Made by a program: the position numbers and the translations under genes
Notes under the pieces: model-generated
The model's database searches: none
The model's input: only the letters and a program-made list of their open reading frames with translations
What the model was told of the DNA's origin: nothing
Shown: positions 61,702 through 64,000 of the stretch, piece by piece
How positions within the stretch are numbered: the first letter of the stretch is position 1
Layout: every line of letters begins with the position of its first letter
DNA from: Streptomyces hawaiiensis
Lineage (GTDB): Bacteria; Actinomycetota; Actinomycetes; Streptomycetales; Streptomycetaceae
Direction of reading: 5' to 3'
NCBI RefSeq assembly: GCF_004803895.1
Contig: NZ_CP021978.1
Span: 2,604,001-2,668,000, forward strand
Length of the DNA stretch: 64,000 bases

Positions 61702-62916
61702 ATGGGACGCGTCGCCGTCATCACCGCGCCGAACATCGGGTACCGCAACACGGGCATGCTGACCGTGGACTTGGCGTTCGAGTCCGTGCGGCGGCGGATG
61801 GACACCGCGTTCGACGCCACCTGGTACACGCTGCACACCCCGGAGACCGTGCCGCTGCGCGACGGTGCGCGCGGCATCGATCTCCCGTTCCGCTTCCATC
61901 CGCTGGCCGAGCACCTCGACACGCTCCGCGACCATGACGCGGTCGTCTTCTGGGGCGACTTCCTGCACACCCGGCACTACTTGGCGCAGGACGCGACGAA
62001 CCGTCTGCTCGACTTCGGCTTCGCCGCGGACCGGGACGACGCCCGGGTGCAGCTGAACCGGGCCCTGCTGTTCGCGGACCAGCCGGACGAGGTCCTCGCG
62101 CGGACCCTCAGCTACGGCGGGACGATCCTGCACAACACGCAGTCCGACTACGAGGACAAGGAGTACGGCCCGCTGTTCTCCCGCCTCGTCACGCGCAGCC
62201 ACCGGATGTGGGTGCGGGATCCGCTCTCGGCGGCGAAGATCGCGCATCTGCGCGGGGACCGTACGACCGACCACTTCGGTTCGGACGCGGCGTTGCTGTC
62301 CCGCCCCGGCGACCTCGACCACCTCCCGACCACGGCGTGGTCCCGGTCGGTGCCCGACGGCGGCGCGATCGGCGTCTTCCTCGGTGCCCGTACGCCGATC
62401 CCCGACTGGCTGCCCGCCTTCTGCCAGGGCCTGTCCGACCGGCTGGGCGCCCCGCTGGAGTGGCTGCCCTGGTTCGACCGGGACGTCCCCGCTCCGGTGA
62501 GCCACATCGAGGTCCGTCCGGGGGATCACACCGTCGGCGACCTGGTCGGGGTCCTCCCCCGCTACCGGCTGGTCATCACGGACACGTACCACCTGGCCGT
62601 CAACTCCTGGGGCGCCGGTACCCCGGCGGTGTGTGTCGGCGCGCCGGAGCCGACCCCCAAGACGCACGACGACTACCTGACGCTGAGCGATGTGAAGAAG
62701 CACGTCTTCCACATGGCGTACGACGCGACGGACTTCTACCTGACCACCCAGGAGGGGCACGGGCAGGACCTCGACCGGCTCGTGCACCTACTGGAGGGCG
62801 GCGGCGCCGAGGCCGTCGCGGCGCGCATCCGCGACCACGCGGACTACTCGACGGGGGCGTTCATCCAGACGCTGACCTCGCTGCTGGATACCCGCCGCAC
62901 CGCCCCGAGCCCGTGA
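61702..62916 (+). CDS. Polysaccharide pyruvyl transferase-like protein
   Basis: 404 residues, ATG 61702 with GGAG upstream. It starts VAVITAPNIGYRNTGMLTVD; later YRLVITDTYHLAVNSWGAGTPAVCVG matches the polysaccharide pyruvyl transferase (CsaB/WcaK) family's conserved D(T/R)hH active region. It may transfer pyruvyl to a cell-wall polymer. No sugar-polymer genes are adjacent. Confidence 0.8.
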   Translation: MGRVAVITAPNIGYRNTGMLTVDLAFESVRRRMDTAFDATWYTLHTPETVPLRDGARGIDLPFRFHPLAEHLDTLRDHDAVVFWGDFLHTRHYLAQDATNRLLDFGFAADRDDARVQLNRALLFADQPDEVLARTLSYGGTILHNTQSDYEDKEYGPLFSRLVTRSHRMWVRDPLSAAKIAHLRGDRTTDHFGSDAALLSRPGDLDHLPTTAWSRSVPDGGAIGVFLGARTPIPDWLPAFCQGLSDRLGAPLEWLPWFDRDVPAPVSHIEVRPGDHTVGDLVGVLPRYRLVITDTYHLAVNSWGAGTPAVCVGAPEPTPKTHDDYLTLSDVKKHVFHMAYDATDFYLTTQEGHGQDLDRLVHLLEGGGAEAVAARIRDHADYSTGAFIQTLTSLLDTRRTAPSP

Positions 62917-62990
62917 CCGCCATCGGCAGGACAGCCACCCGAAACCGCATGGAAGCCCTCCGCGAGGCCCGCCGCCAGGTCTGGCTGTAG
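62913..62990 (+). CDS. Possible 25-residue coupled micro-ORF
   Basis: GTG 62913 overlaps the stop of the pyruvyl transferase gene (GTGA) and opens 25 codons (TAIGRTATRNRMEALREARR). Codons are G/C-ended. It is basic and helical. Overlap geometry is that of translational coupling, but chance is possible because GTGA is common in high-GC DNA. Confidence 0.25.
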   Translation: MTAIGRTATRNRMEALREARRQVWL

Positions 62991-62992
62991 TC

Positions 62993-63733
62993 CTATGCCC
63001 GCTGGAAGAACGCGGTCCACAGGAAGGACTCCCCGAAGCGCTCCGACTCCTCCGGCTCGTCCCGCATCCGCCGCAGTTCGAGCTCGGTCAGACCGGAGAA
63101 GATCCCGCGCAACGCCTCGGGCGTGTACGCGAGCCCGCCCCGCAGTCCGGCCGCCTCACGGTAGAAGTCCGCGTCGGACAGCTCCGAGCCCATCCCGTCG
63201 GCGCCGGCAGCGAAACACGTGAGACCGAACAGGCCGCCGGGCGCCAGGAGTCGCTCCAGCAGGGCGAGGTAGCTGACCCGGCGGTGCGGGGGCAGGTGAT
63301 GGAAGCAGCCGGAGTCGTAGACGAGGTCGTACGGACCGGTGAGTTCCCTGCCGGCGAGCACGAACGCGTCCCCACAGTGGAAGCGCACGCCCTCGGCCCC
63401 CGCCGCACGGGCCCGGTCGCGGCCCCAGTCGACGGCCGCCGAGGACAGGTCGACCGCGTCGACGTCGAAGCCCCGCGCCGCCAGATACAGCGCGTTGCGC
63501 CCCGGCCCGCACCCCAGATCGAGCGCCCGCCTTCCGCGGACCTGCCCCCGCTCCACGGCGGCCACCAGGCTTTCGTCCGGCTTCGCCACGAAGAACGGCA
63601 CCGGCCGGGAACGGTCGGTGTAGAAGCCGTCCCACCAGTCGGCGCCGCGTTCGGTCCACCGATCCGTCTCGGGCGCGAACAAGCCGTCGAGCAGGGCGAG
63701 TACGTCGTCGACGGTGCGTATGTTCCGGTCCAT
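62993..63733 (-). CDS. Class I SAM-dependent methyltransferase
   Basis: 246 residues from the ATG at 63731-63733 with GGAAGGGGGA upstream; ATG 63751 is also in frame. SAM motif ALDLGCGPGRNALYLAARG, VDAVDLS and YDLVYDSGCFHHLPPHRR. An N-terminal WWDGFYTDRSRPVPFFV segment is typical of the thiopurine/tellurite-like (TehB-like) group. Substrate unknown. Confidence 0.9.
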   Translation of the reverse strand: MDRNIRTVDDVLALLDGLFAPETDRWTERGADWWDGFYTDRSRPVPFFVAKPDESLVAAVERGQVRGRRALDLGCGPGRNALYLAARGFDVDAVDLSSAAVDWGRDRARAAGAEGVRFHCGDAFVLAGRELTGPYDLVYDSGCFHHLPPHRRVSYLALLERLLAPGGLFGLTCFAAGADGMGSELSDADFYREAAGLRGGLAYTPEALRGIFSGLTELELRRMRDEPEESERFGESFLWTAFFQRA

Positions 63734-63751
63734 CCGGTCCCCCTTCCGCAT

Positions 63752-64000
63752 GCGCCAACGGTAGGTCCCGAGGGACTGAAAGGCCAGGTCAGAGCGGGTG
63801 GCTCAGCAGGATCGAAAGGCCGTGCACAGGCCGCCGCGCGGCGGGGGGACGCCCCTGGGACGGGCGACCCCACCCCCGGAGTGACATACCGGTGGCGCAC
63901 CCGTGCCGGGCCGCCATGGCCCCGTTCCCGGCCACGCCGACCGCGGTTTTACTTCGCCGGGCCGGGACCTCGGTCCCCGGGCCTGGGGCCTCCCGTAATC
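63752..64000. other. Right-edge non-coding stretch
   Basis: No supported gene in the last 249 bp. It should hold the promoter of the methyltransferase gene. GGGACC/GGTCCC-type short inverted repeats near 63965-63980 may belong to a terminator of a gene beyond the edge. Confidence 0.35.

Noticed and set aside
61378..61762. ORF MTTRDRRAVPLAG upstream of the pyruvyl transferase gene
   Set aside because: Ends out of frame inside the next gene and has no protein-like pattern or ribosome site.

Overview
The window is chromosomal DNA of a Streptomyces or very close relative. It is about 72% G+C, codons end almost always in G or C, GTG starts are common, several starts look leaderless, and there are SARP, TetR and AraC regulators, a DmdR-type iron box and a TTA-bearing secreted peptidase gene. 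Both ends are open; the first gene is cut by the left edge. Names rest on reading motifs, with no database search.

Layout. 1-5.9 kb: partial MFS exporter, EEP-family membrane protein, a frameshifted 14-TM drug exporter with its TetR gene under a 19-bp palindrome, and panB. 6-11.2 kb: a two-gene DrrAB-type ABC exporter convergent with an AfsR-like SARP-NB-ARC-TPR regulator; three 11-bp-phased heptamers precede the exporter. 11.2-18.2 kb: tandem repeats, site-2 protease, F420 reductase (npdG), map, heme oxygenase, a secreted peptide and a PhzF-like protein. 18.3-21.6 kb: efeO-efeB-efeU iron uptake under a DmdR/IdeR box. 22-28.2 kb: lipoprotein, prim-pol protein, GDPD, a TetR gene divergent from a small basic-protein gene, a TTA-containing S37 peptidase, and an Rsm22-like methyltransferase. 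28.8-37.7 kb: serine hydrolase, MFS, oxidoreductases, D,D-carboxypeptidase, DoxX, MazG-like and I36 inhibitor, plus a structured non-coding RNA candidate at 33.25-33.40 kb.

37.8-40.6 kb holds a tandem pair of unusual membrane proteins (cytoplasmic XRE HTH, one TM helix, peptidoglycan-binding domain, lysozyme-like fold with Gln where the catalytic Glu is expected), with a secreted peptidoglycan-binding protein upstream. 40.9-46.7 kb holds a decaying pPIWI-RE anti-invader locus: a prokaryotic Argonaute-like gene with three frameshifts, and a DinG-like helicase gene with a missing 5' part, a frameshift and an inverted 60-bp block. It abuts a 5'-truncated DUF6177-like gene, which marks a deletion junction next to rnpB.

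47.3-58.2 kb: rnpB (its 5' end overlaps an EamA transporter gene), AraC, Uma2, a frameshifted MerR gene translationally coupled to a membrane protein gene, yaaA, eda, RNase H/phosphatase fusion, zinc-ribbon coiled-coil protein (CTG start) and Nif3. 58.2-61.3 kb: a MaoC-alcohol dehydrogenase-SDR operon with a clear promoter, a KstR-type operator and a second palindrome. The window ends with a polysaccharide pyruvyl transferase-like gene and a SAM methyltransferase gene.
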